Below, one piece after another: positions 46,901 through 57,374 of a stretch of 64,000 nt of DNA (its first letter is position 1; every line of letters starts with the position of its first letter). Source of the DNA: Sphaerolaimus hirsutus (taxonomy: Eukaryota > Nematoda > Chromadorea > Monhysterida > Sphaerolaimidae); the NCBI GenBank assembly GCA_964036195.1, contig OZ038455.1:7891855-7955854 (forward strand), in the 5' to 3' direction. The notes under the pieces are model-generated. The model was not told the DNA's origin. It did not search any database and saw only the letters and a program-made list of their open reading frames with translations. The position numbers and the translations under genes are program-made.

Positions 46901-49900
46901 TTGCGTGTTCACGTGTACGATGTTGTTCTCGGTGGTTTTCGTGAAGTTGATGAGCTCATCCATCTGCATTTTGAAAGAAATGGGAAAAAACCGTATTTCT
47001 TGAAGAATAACACGTGATCAACTTTGACAAATTTTTGTCAACATGGTCAGTTTTTACTGCACTGTAAACTAACAGCTTGAAATGGTGTCATTCTGGGGCC
47101 TGCATCCTCCTCACTCCTGTCAATACTCATGCCTTCCGCTGTGGACACTGAAGTTCCGCTTTGCACTTGTGTTGTTTGATTGGGTGTAGACGCACCGGGT
47201 ACCGGAAAACGAAAACTGTGCTTGTGTACACACTGTTACATTTTCTCATACACAAACCTTATCACATAAGAACTGTTTGCTGCACCTGCAATCACAAAAA
47301 GCATTTAGCAGTGTGAAAAGTGAAACCCGCTAATGTCATGTTTCAGGGAAAATGATCATGGCATGCATTTTTAGTGTTTGGTGGCAGTCTCAAGCAGAAT
47401 GTTGTTGCGTAAATCCTTGTCCAAAACGATTATACGTCACTATTTGGAGCACATTCTTTATTAGAATGTGCTGTTTAAATTTTAATTGGTTCTTGATAGG
47501 CAGGTAGCTTTAGAGAAACGATACTGAAATGTGTACACAAGCACCTGTTTGGGGGCGGTGGTGGAAAGGGGTAGGCTGAGGTGTTCGTTGTGGCGGGAAA
47601 CTGGAACATGCCATGTGAGAAAGTGCGACTGAAATCGGACTGCGACTGTTGCGCAGCGTAAGGCCCGCTGGATTGCTGCCCTTGCTGCGACATGACGCTC
47701 TTGTTCCCAACTGCCAGTGAATTAAGTTGTTCAGTTAGGCTAGGCATACTGCTTTTATTCTGTTGTATGACACGTTAGACGTGTGCGCACTTCCGACTTA
47801 AATTTTTTTCAGACTGCCCGCCCGCCATCGGAGTATGATCTGACGCTGACTGAGAAGGTGACGTTTGACTTTTGGACATTTAAATTTTGGACATTTAAAT
47901 TTTGGACATTTTTTGCTTGAACCCACATCATTCATGTTTCAAGCACGCACTGTACACATGAATGTCATGCCAAAAATACCTGTGTGCAGTTGACAGGTTG
48001 AGTTACCTTCTATTATTTGAAACACGCGGTTTTTAACAACCGTGTGTCATTCTCACGTTGAAATGTTTTGGACATTTTTGGCTTGAACCCAAATCTTTCA
48101 TGTTTCAAGCACACACTGTAGACACCTTGCACGATTTCTTCCATACAGCAAAACACTATAAATCTGGAAATATTCGTGTATTTACATGAAAATATTACAG
48201 CGAAAATTTATTTGAAACGCACTGTAGTTAAACAGTGTGTCATTGGCAGTAGGATTCAAAGGGGATTGAGTTTTCGGGATCGGGATCGGGATTGGGATCG
48301 GGATGGGCATGGGAATCGGGATCGGGATGGGAATCACGTTCCTCACAGTAAACGTGATTTGCTTGAACCCGCTTCTTTCATGTTTCAAGCACACATTTAT
48401 ATACACACATTCCACTATTTCTACAGTACAAATGGAGATTCTTGCGATTCGTGTGTAGGCCCACACGTGCAAGCTTTCCCAATATTTTGAACACACTGTG
48501 TTAAAAACAGTGTGTTATTTTCAATACGGTTCAAAGGGAATTTACTTATCGGGATGGGGATCGGGATGGGGATTGTGATCGGGATGGGGATCGGGATGGG
48601 GATCGGGATGGGGATTGGGATAGGGACTTGAACCCAAATCTTTCATGTTTCAAGCACACACTGTAGACACCTTGCATGATTTCTTCCATACAGCAAAACA
48701 AATTGTGCAAATATTCGTGTATTTACATGAAAATATTACAGCGAAAATTTATTTGAAACGCACTGTACTTAAACAGTGTGTCATTGTCAGTAGAATTCAA
48801 GGGGAATTGAGTTTTCGGGATTGGGATCGGGATTGGGATCGGGATGGGCATGGGAATCGGGATGGGAATCACGTTCCTCACAGTAAACGTGATTTGCTTG
48901 AACCCGCTTCTTTCATGTTTCAAGCACACATTATATACACACATTCCACTATTTCTACAATACAAATTGATTTCTCCAACAGATTCAAGCGAGTTGTGTG
49001 TAGGCCCACACGGCAAGCTTCCCGTTATTTGGAACACACTGTGTTAAAAACAGTGTGTTATTTTCAAAACGGTTCAAAGGGAATTTACTTATCGGGATGG
49101 GGATCGGGATGGGGATCGGGATCGGCATACGAATGGGGATCGGGATGGGGATCGGGATTGGCATACGAATGGGGATCGGGATCGGCATACGAATGGGGAT
49201 CGGGATAGGGACTTGAACCCACATCTATCATGTTTCAAGCAGTAACTATATACACACGTTGCACTATTTCTATATTCAAAACTCTCTAGCGAACCAAGCG
49301 TTGCTATGGGTTGCCAGAACATAAATGCATCCTCTATTTGGAACACACTGTGTTTAAAAACAGTGTGTTATTTTCAGTACGGTTAAAACGGAATTTACTT
49401 AGAAGGGATCGGGATGGGGATGGGGATGGGGATGGGGATTGGGATGGGGATCGGGAATGCCAAACCCCAGACTTTCACGGGATATGGGTTCTCACAGTAA
49501 ACATGATTTGCTTGAACCCACACATTTCATCTTTCAAGCAGTAACTATATAGACACATTTCACGATTTGTACCGTTCTAAAATCCACCAGCGAGTCTTGC
49601 TGTATACATGAATTTGAAACACACTGTGTTTTAAAACACTGTGTAATTGTCACTGCAAAACACTACTTTGAAATATCTCTCAGGCAAAGCTCGAGTACGA
49701 GCGACACGTGGCGCTGAAGAGCAAGGCGTCCAAAAGCAAAAGGAGCCTGCACGAAGAACGCGTGAAAAAAGAAAATGGGCGCGCCAAGGTGAAGTGGGAC
49801 GACTGGGAGGTTAATTTAACTTGGGTACACACGCTGAACTGCAAACTGTGTGCTGGAAACGTCATAAATCAGCTTTGAATGCATGTCAGTTCACCAAAAT

Positions 49901-52900
49901 AATGTATATGTCAAACGCAATTACTGGGGCATAACTCATTCAAGTAAACTGCAATCCGTTCCAAACACATTTATGAATGCCTACAAGCACAAAGTTTGCA
50001 GTTTACCATGTGCATGCGCAGATGTAGTAAACTTCTTTTTAAGTTCTCTTTACATGAAACAGTAAACTTAGCGTTGTAAACTGCAGGACGATGATGACGA
50101 CTTCATCACGCCAAGGTACAGTCAGACCGCCAAGTCACCACCGAGCGCAGTGGACGTGGAAATGGAAAGGCGGAGGAAGGAAAATGCCAAGAGACTGGAG
50201 GAGCAAACGAGGGCGCTGGCTGCACAGGTCGCTAAAGTGGTACGTTTAAATGACCGTTTTTGACATTTTCAAAAGAAGAGTTTGCATTTACAGTAGCACT
50301 TTCTTGTATACAGCAAGTGCCAGTCATCGGCCGCAACAACAGCAGCGTGCGCCGCTCTCGCGTGAATGCCACAAAGCAACTGAAACAGCTTCAGGATGGC
50401 CAAGTGGACGAGGACGATCCACAGAAGGACAAGGACTGGGTGGAGGACTTCACCCAGCAGGATGATGACCAAGAGGTAGCTTACGATTCGGACCCCTTCG
50501 GTTTGGATAGTTCCGGATCGTGCATAATTGTGACTTTCCCATACATTTTCAGTTACGTGACAATCTCACATACCTCCCGTAACTCAGGAAATGAATCCGT
50601 TGGGGCCGCGCGGCCGCGGGCCCAACGACGGGTCGCAAACGCCATCCGATGACGATGAGCGGTCGCTGGCGGTGGCCCAGTCAAAGACTGAAAAGCGCCC
50701 GAGCAAGCTGAAAGTGGCCGGGAAAAAACCGAAAAAACCGGTGACAGTCACACACCGTCTGCAAGTAAATGTAAACTGTTGCTTGCCTTGCAATTCGTAC
50801 AATATCATGATAAAACGGTTAGCCGGAAGGCTACCTGTATTTAACAGGATATTTACAAACGTGCATGGCTGGAAACAGTATACTGGACAGTTAAGACGGT
50901 GTGTGAGTGACCTCAGATTACCGGCGATGTGAGCCGCGTCGGCGTCGGAGGCCGGCCGAGCGTGCTGATTCCGGCCGAGAAATCGGAAGAATTCTGGGAG
51001 AAGTTCCACGAGCTGTTCCAGAAATACCCGCTGTTTGTTTCTGTTTGTATTTTTTTATCACACAAGTAAATGGACGTTGTGAACACGTACATTACTCACA
51101 GGTGCTGGAGCATGAAGGAGTGCACCAAGTACGACCTGCATCACCCGGAAAGGCAAACGAACGTTAGTTGCAGTTTACCGCTTACTTTCATTTGAGAGTT
51201 AAAGATTCCTTTCTGTAACCATTCTTTCATTTCTTTTTTCAGCGGTCCGATCACCCGGCGGTGAACAGGTCGTGGAACAACTTCACGAGGGAGAGCTACT
51301 TCGAGCCCCCGTACGACAACTACCCCGACAACAAGATGTGGTTGACCCGCGAGGTGGCGAACGAGTCCGCCAAAACAAACCAGAACGCTCTGGTGGCCCG
51401 CCGCGGCATGTTGCAGTCGATGTGGGACACGAAAAAGCGGCAGTTCAAGGTTAACCATGTTTTAGACTTCTCAGTTTACAGTTGACGAGTACTGCTGTGT
51501 CAAATTTCTGTATGCCGTTTTACGGCAAGTGCGGGAAATGTATCTGTTTCCCTTTTCTGGCAAGTGCAAAACATTTCGCAGTATTTGTTTTTGTGCAAGT
51601 GCAAACAGCTTTCAGTTTCCGTTTTACAGCAAGTGAAAACAATCTTTTACTTTCAGTTTCAAGTAAGCAACTTTGTTTTACACCGTACACGTAACACTGT
51701 TTCACTGTCCTTTCAGAGAGCGTTGACCCAAGCGCGCATACTTTACGGCGGCCGTCTGAGCGGCGTGTCAAACGAGGACCTCGGGGCGCACTACTACAAG
51801 AGGATCATGGAGCTCAATTTCGCGACTCTGAAGCACATGGACTACTATGCAGACGAGTCCGGTGAGTTTACCCTTTCCGGGCCATGTAGATGTAAACTTC
51901 GCATTTGCATTACGCAAAAATGGTACAACTACTCAGTGTTTCCCGACATCGTGGAACGCATGCGCAGTCAGGGCCGCACAGCTGAACAAAAAGCCGCTAT
52001 TCCGAAAGTGGCGCCAGGAGAACTGCCCCAGGTTGATTCAGATAAGCCTTGCGTCAGTGAATTATCACAGTTTGGGGAACAGTACTAACCTTTTCAACAC
52101 GTTTATTCAGATCAGCCGGCGCGAGCTGGGGCACTACGCGTGGAAAATCGAGTTGGACAAGGTGCGAACCGACTTGAAGGCGGACATCGTGTTTACCCTG
52201 GTGCACCAAATGCGGCAATCGGAGGCCCAGGCTATGCAACTGGCGGAAGAAATGATCCAGTTCTCCACCATGCCCATGATTGTGTTCAAAGACGGAAAGG
52301 CCAGTAGATGTTGGTTTACTGAAATGTATCATTTAATGTTGTTTTTATGTTTGTACGTTTGTAGCAGTGGTTGTGCACTTTACAGCGACCGATTGGCGCC
52401 GGGCAATGCAAGTTTACTGGCACAACGTGTGCCAGGGAAACTTCTACATCATGCTGGGCAAATTGGTAAAAACCACGTTCACGCCGGAGAAAATTGAGCC
52501 GCAAAGTATGGCGGTGCAACTCGTGGATTACCGAGTGAAACAGGCTGCGAGTGCCGTTCCCCCCGCGCCAGGGACGGTGCAAACGGTCGATAGCCCACCG
52601 CCGGAGGACTTTCACGAGGCGCCCGACATGGCGCAGGACAACGCGCCCATCATGGCGCAGGACAACGCGCCCATCATGGCGCAGGACAACAACCAGGTGC
52701 GAGTTGCATGAATGTAACAGGAAAATTGTAAGGAGTGAATAAAAATGTACTTTGTGTTAACGTTAAAGTGTAATAGTAAATTGTTTTTGTTAACTGTTAC
52801 GTTTTGACCATTTTAGTTTTATTTCCCGTTTTTAATATACACTTTTTTAAATTGCCGTAACCACCGCCAGACATGCCGCGAGCACGAGCCGTTGAGGAAC

Positions 52901-55268
52901 CCCCAGTTTCACAGCGTGCTGAAACAGTTCGCGCCCATTATCGACAAGATGGACGTTGCAGCGATCCGTGCAATGCGCCAAAATATGGAAAGGATGCTGT
53001 CGCAGTGCACCCAATCGGTAAACTATTCTTTATTGTCATGTATTCAGTCAATTCTACCATATCTTTCAAATGTGCTAATTTGCAGAGCACAAGCGTGAAT
53101 GCGGACAGCGTGAAGCGCAGCAAACTGCCCTGCATTTGCTCCTTCATCAAGAACATCCGGTTCATCGGCGTGGTGCAGCAGGAAATCGGCGTGATCAACA
53201 CGCTGCTGAAGGCCGATATGAACAAGTTCTGTGACATGATCGAGGACTTCATCATGAACCAGGTTATTTGATTGATAAACATTTTGAGAATGGAGTGTGT
53301 GTGTTTTCGGGACTGTTGCCTTGAACGTATCTCAACGTCACCACTTAAAAGTAGGAAAAAGTAATTTACTTGAAACGTTTCGTAAATGATGTTAACTTTT
53401 CGTAGGAATCCGCCAATACTGGAACGACCAGTTTGCCGATCGTTGCGGCTCCGCCTGCCAATCCGTCTGGCAGTGCGCTGCTCGAACGCCGCCACCGCAG
53501 GACCAGCGGGCTCGTTGTGTCGCCCCTCGCCGCGCCGCAAAAGAACGCGGAAATGGACTACAACGTCACGCCGGTGCAGGTGAGTATAACGGTGGTGTTT
53601 CATGATGTACGTAAACAGCATGTAACTAACAACCCTGTACTAACTACTAATGTTACTTACATCAGAAAACAAACCCGGGCAACTTTGCGTTTCCGCAGCA
53701 GGAGGCGAAAGTTGCCGAACCGGACCAAGATGACAGTCTGGTACAATACCTGGCTCAAATTGTGAGGATTGCACTCTTTCTTTTGTGTCAACAAACTACT
53801 TAAGATGCATCTTTTCGTAAATTGAAAATGTGTAATTTAAAAGATTTACTTCTTGTTACTTTTGATGAAATCCAATTTACACATTCTTATACATATTTTG
53901 GTAAATCAGTGTGCACAGTGGTACTTATTTGTAGTAGTGCATTTCTTTATGATTATGATAAAGTGACATATCGTACTTACAGCCGACGCAACAACTGGAC
54001 CAACTTGCCGGGTCTATGAAAAAAGCCAAGAAATCCGTGCCGACGGAAAAGGGCAAATTGCCCACGGTGCAGAAATTGCCGACTCCGCAACAGAACGTGC
54101 AAGCACCGAGTTTGCCGTACACGTCACCGGTGAATGTGAACACAGCGACGACCATCGCCGCACACTTGATGCAAAGGCAGGCTTCCGAGGTTGCCCTGGC
54201 TGCCAAGCTTCAGGCGACCCGCTTTGAAGTGCAGCACTTGCAGCAAGCCCTGCAAAACGTTAACGTTAGTAAGACATTTCATTACTTCTTCATGTGCAAT
54301 ACCATATGCAAATTGAAATTTCTCATGTATATTCGCAGTCGTGCCACCAGGTCGATGCCACTGAAGACGGCATCACGTACTCGTTTGTGGCATCGCAGGC
54401 GCCGCAGCGGCAGCATCAACAGCTGCAGTATGCCGAGGTGACTGACAGTTTCTGTTTTTTTTTCCTACTTATAATTCAGTGTTAAGAAGCAAGTAAATTC
54501 TATCCGCTTTTTTACAGCCCGCTGAAATGGACTGCGAGAACGACGATGGCGTCGTGCTGTTGCAAAGTGCCCAGAAACGCACTGGCCAGCCTGTACCGGA
54601 CACAGAATGTGCTGCGAAGCGGTACCGCCTGACAGTAAGTTTCTGTCTGCAGTGCTTCTGTTGTACAACTTTGTTGCCATTATAAAATGATAATATAAAC
54701 TCAGAATCAGACTGCTGCCAGTTCCCCGGCCAGCGCGCGCAAAAGTGCAAAGAAGAGCGAGCAAGCGGCTGCCGGGACCAAAACGGTTAGGATAGAAAAT
54801 TGCTTCGATATTTTGCTTCGTACTGTAATCTATGTTTACAGTATGAAAATGTGCAGACAAGCGAACCGCCGCCGACCAGTGAACAGCGCCGTACCGTGCC
54901 ACAGCCGATCCGCCAATCGCGCGCCGGTACGACGCCGCGCAATTGCCCTTTGGATGAGGAGGGCTACGCAAAACGACTGGCGGTACGTCTTGGGTTCAAT
55001 TGTGGTTTTCGGTGTTGTACATGTTTCTATGTGCAGTGTCTACTAGACTTTAGTATTTCTACAGTAATTGATATGTACAGTCCCCAGTGTGCATATATAT
55101 ATATCTGGGAAACAGTTGGAAACTTTTCTATAAGTTTACCATTACAGATGTTCATAGATGTAAACTGTTTACTTCTTTTTAACAAATAGAACGGTATACT
55201 GAAATTGCACACATTCTCAGGCGATCAATGAAGACTACTATGAGGAACTGGAGGATTTTGATGATTGA
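42599..55268 (+). CDS. Unrecognised 1558-residue AT-hook/coiled-coil protein, 31 exons
   Basis: Exons: 42599-42748, 42943-43098, 43293-43508, 43762-44112, 44219-44353, 44489-44578, 45558-45630, 45698-45843, 46403-46591, 47813-47857, 49684-49809, 50087-50239, 50314-50475, 50588-50764, 50917-51032, 51102-51162, 51243-51449, 51717-51861, 51937-52031, 52111-52303, 52368-52696, 52871-53017, 53086-53262, 53406-53579, 53666-53761, 53983-54264, 54339-54437, 54518-54634, 54705-54785, 54842-54982, 55221-55268. All phases agree; most are 0. Visible parts: AT-hook KRGRPPKQK (residues 34-42), E/R/K coiled coil (about 120-174), Pro-Ala repeat (about 205-230), acidic and basic linkers, a compact region 735-1045 rich in W and Y (EEFWEKFHELFQKYPL, RSWNNFTRESYFEPPYDNYP, ELGHYAWKIELDKV), MAQDNAPI repeated near 1090, acidic tail ending EELEDFDD. 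Probably nuclear and DNA-binding (inference). No Myb/SANT domain seen. Alternative ends may exist, for example AATAAA near 52738. Confidence 0.7.
43873..43934 (+). repeat. CCCGCG hexamer microsatellite coding Pro-Ala
   Basis: About ten copies of GCGCCC in frame within exon 4 of the large gene, giving an uninterrupted Pro-Ala stretch. Length variation here would change the protein by dipeptides without a frameshift. Confidence 0.85.
44620..45420 (+). repeat. Tandem units of about 120 bases in intron 6 of the large gene
   Basis: Each unit reads roughly GGAATCAAAAATGTCTCAGT, GTTCCATATATATATTTTT and CATCAAAATT. The last three units (45110-45410) are nearly identical, while four earlier ones are diverged. 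ACTGGCTGACAATTTTAATT and CAATTTTAATTGGTTCTTAG are exact across the recent copies. No coding exon was found among them. Confidence 0.75.
46626..46631 (-). terminator. Poly(A) signal of the nested gene
   Basis: AATAAA on the minus strand, 84 bases beyond the stop codon of the nested gene and about 35 bases short of plus-strand exon 9, so the two transcripts need not share exonic sequence. Confidence 0.5.
46715..47747 (-). CDS. Nested coiled-coil protein gene, three exons
   Basis: Exons (descending) 47747-47545, 47215-47074, 46963-46715; phases agree (2, then 0) and the product is 197 residues. It lies entirely inside intron 9 of the large plus-strand gene, on the opposite strand. Residues 1-68 are Gln/Ser/Pro-rich and end in a Pro run (PFPPPPPN). 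Residues 69-115 are Ser/Thr-rich with an acidic patch (SEEDAG). Residues 116-197 form an amphipathic helix typical of a coiled coil (NTQVQKLVNTVNQFTGKMHM, EHTKLLEKKEKAYERMVTEL). I recognise no family. Position suggests a third element-encoded protein, perhaps an oligomerisation partner of one of the others (inference). Confidence 0.62.
47860..49670 (+). repeat. Complex tandem array in intron 10 of the large gene (GGGATC/GGGATG units)
   Basis: About five units of 280-470 bases. Each contains TTGAACCCACATCTTTCATG, TTTCAAGCACACACTGTA, a hairpin ACACACTGTGTTAAAAACAG followed by TGTGT, GAATTTACTTATCGGGAT and a run of GGGATC, GGGATT or GGGATG hexamers. The regularly spaced GGG triplets could form G-quadruplexes in DNA or pre-mRNA. 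Units near 48060-48400 and 48640-48920 are nearly identical over almost 300 bases, so duplication is recent. Confidence 0.8.
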
Positions 55269-55415
55269 AATGTGTTTTTTTTGGTAATGTGAAAGGGGCG
55301 TGTGCCTCTGTGCATGTTTACCCCATGTGCATGTCAGCGGTATTCTACATGTTGACTTTCCACGACGCTCCAGGGGATTCGGTAGACTCCTCTGGAGCAA
55401 TTGATAGTTCTTACA

Positions 55416-55421
55416 AATAAA
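55416..55421 (+). terminator. Poly(A) signal of the large gene
   Basis: First AATAAA after the stop codon at 55266-55268, within 150 bases. Confidence 0.55.
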
Positions 55422-55805
55422 ACACATGGACTAGTCGTTTCAAAGGTGAAAATATATAAAAAGTTATGGAAATTGTTGAATTTGAGTTAAAATTATGGTC
55501 CACATGCACACTGGGTTTACATGCACAGAAGGCTTCAGTCATGTGAAAGTGCTGAAAGTAGTGAATACGTTTTAATGCAGTTTCTTATCATTTTACGTTT
55601 TCATACAGTTCCTTTTTTGTAACATTTCCATCATTCGCAAATTATCACATTTCAAAGTGAAAACGTTATGTACTTTTTAAGTTTCTTCCGTATACAATTG
55701 TCAAATTTCGCATTGTGAGATAGGTAAACAAGTTTTAAATTTTGCTCAAAAGTGTAACTCTTGTCAACAGCAATATAGTCTTGTTTTTGTTTTTTCTTAG
55801 TTTTT

Positions 55806-56025
55806 GTTACAGCGAGAAGGAGAATGATTTCTTTTTACAGTTTTAGATTTAAATTGAAAATTGGCGAGTACAAAGTTTGGATTTTTTTTTGTCGCACTTC
55901 CTTTCTTTTTGTCAAAGCAAGAAGGAGAATGATTTCTTTTTTTACACTTTTAGATATACATTGAAAATTCGCGAGTACAAAGTTTGGATTTTATTTTGTC
56001 GCACTTGCATTTCTTTTTGTCGAAC
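55806..56025 (+). repeat. Tandem duplication of about 117 bases
   Basis: GAGAAGGAGAATGATTTCTT ... GCGAGTACAAAGTTTGGATT ... TGTCGCACTT occurs twice in direct order with few differences. It is non-coding, between the large gene and the right end of the candidate element. Confidence 0.7.
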
Positions 56026-56540
56026 TTCCATACAAATCACGTGTCCATGTAATTTTTAATTTTTCTATCCGTAACAACATGATGAAATCACGCAATAAAT
56101 CTGTTAGGTACATTTCAATTTGTAAATTGAAGTAAAAAGTAACAAAAACGAATTATTAACAGTCACGATAAATAACGAAATATCAACAGTCACGATAAAG
56201 AACAAATGTTAGCAGACACACACAAACGTAATTGTCACGTCTAAATTGTCTACGTTTCGCAACAAAGATACGTTAGGGAATTTGAAAAGTCAAAAAAATT
56301 AGTTTACTGCTCACCTGATAAGTCTCGGGGAATAAATCCTTCCTTATTTTTGGCTGTACGACGCGTCGCGAGTCGCATACGACGCGTCGCGCGACGAATG
56401 CGACGCGTCGCATAATCGTCACTTCCAGTTTACCCAGCTGTGTCACATTCGTGTGTAATAGTGCGACGCGTCGCACTTTTGTGACTTGCCGAAACCACTA
56501 ACCCCAGAAAGTGAAACACCAACGTAAACTAAAGTACACA

Positions 56541-56604
56541 CGTCGATCAAAAATGTAAACCGACGCGCGACGCGTCGCGTTTCAGTTTACATTTTTGATC
56601 GACG
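56541..56604. repeat. Perfect 20-bp-arm hairpin just inside the right end of the large element
   Basis: CGTCGATCAAAAATGTAAAC (56541-56560) and its exact complement (56585-56604) flank a 24-base loop of CGACGCGCGACGCGTCGCG plus five bases. Both arms contain the GTAAAC motif, and the terminal repeat starts 10 bases further right. Subterminal hairpins of this kind are candidate transposase-binding sites (inference). Confidence 0.8.
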
Positions 56605-56689
56605 TGCCGTGTTGGTAAACTAGCGTGTACAGCCACAATGGATGTGCACTGTATGGAAGACTACGGAATTGATTTGAACTACAACTACC

Positions 56690-57026
56690 ATATTACCTCG
56701 AAATACCCCCATGGGCATTATTATTTCGTCTGAAAGTTTTGTAAGGATCATAAAAAATAGTAGGCATTTACGTACCCAAAACAGGTTATAAATGCGTACA
56801 AACAGGATATATTTGAAATAAACATGTAGATAGCTACACAACCTAGTACAGTCTATGTGTAGCTGCGATGCAAATTAGCAGTAATAAATACATCATGTAC
56901 ATTGGATACATGATGTACATCATCCCAGAGGGGGGTATTTTGAGAGGGGCGGGGCTTATTATTTCACCAGTCCATTATGAGGGGAGTTAATTCAAGGGGG
57001 GGGGGGTAATTCAAGGTAATAAGGTA
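56690..57026. repeat. TACCGTA-family foldback, degenerate
   Basis: ACCATATTACCTCGAAATAC at left and AATTCAAGGTAATAAGGTA at right, with the ATGTACATTGGATACATGAT block. Immediately outside the candidate large element. Confidence 0.6.
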
Positions 57027-57374
57027 TACTTAAATGTCAAAAACTAAAAATTGTCAAATCCACCATGAGATGTGCATGCCATCTTGAATTTCTTTTTTGT
57101 ACCCATATAAAATATGAATACATTATGTACATATTTACATACTATAGATGCTTATCTTATCTTGTTTAGTTTAACTGAAATGTGCATTCAACCGCTTCGC
57201 TGAAAAAAACACAAAAACTCAAAAAACTTTTCCGTGTTTCGGTGTTCTCCAAAAAAAAACTCATTTGAGTTTTGAGTTTTTCAAAATTTATGAGTTTCCG
57301 TGTTTCTGTGTAAAACAAAAACACAGAAACTCAATGAGTTTCTGTGTTCAATTTCTGTGTTTTTTCCATCGTTG
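57027..57374. other. Spacer with AAAACTCA/TGAGTTTT hairpins
   Basis: 57200-57360 is a self-complementary stretch of AAAACACAAAAACTC and TGAGTTTCTGTGTTT units, related to the repeats at 30150 and 38583. No exon is supported. Confidence 0.45.

Larger units (their letters stand above)
39001..56635. mobile_element. Candidate 17.6-kb PIF/Harbinger-like transposon with cargo genes
   Basis: Left end GCGCACACTAGTTTAC (39005-39020) and the complement of the right end, GTACACGCTAGTTTAC (56615-56630), agree over ACNCTAGTTTAC. CAATGG lies immediately outside both ends (38995-39000 and 56636-56641). Inside are an intact Harbinger transposase, a divergent 31-exon gene and a nested gene. AGTTTAC or GTAAACT occurs about 40 times by eye inside and only sporadically outside, including inside introns of all three genes. 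Known Harbinger elements duplicate 3 bp, so the 6-bp match may be chance and the exact ends are uncertain. Alternatively a smaller Harbinger copy sits beside an unrelated host gene; the shared motif argues against that. Confidence 0.55.

Noticed and set aside
52938..53621. 227-codon minus-strand open frame
   Set aside because: Antisense to exons 22-24 of the large gene, which have coherent phases and acceptable protein composition on the plus strand.
39001..56635. Polinton/Maverick identity, suggested by 15-20 kb size and a 6-bp flanking match
   Set aside because: No protein-primed polymerase, retroviral-type integrase, packaging ATPase or capsid gene is visible, and the terminal repeats are very short; the transposase is clearly of the Harbinger type.
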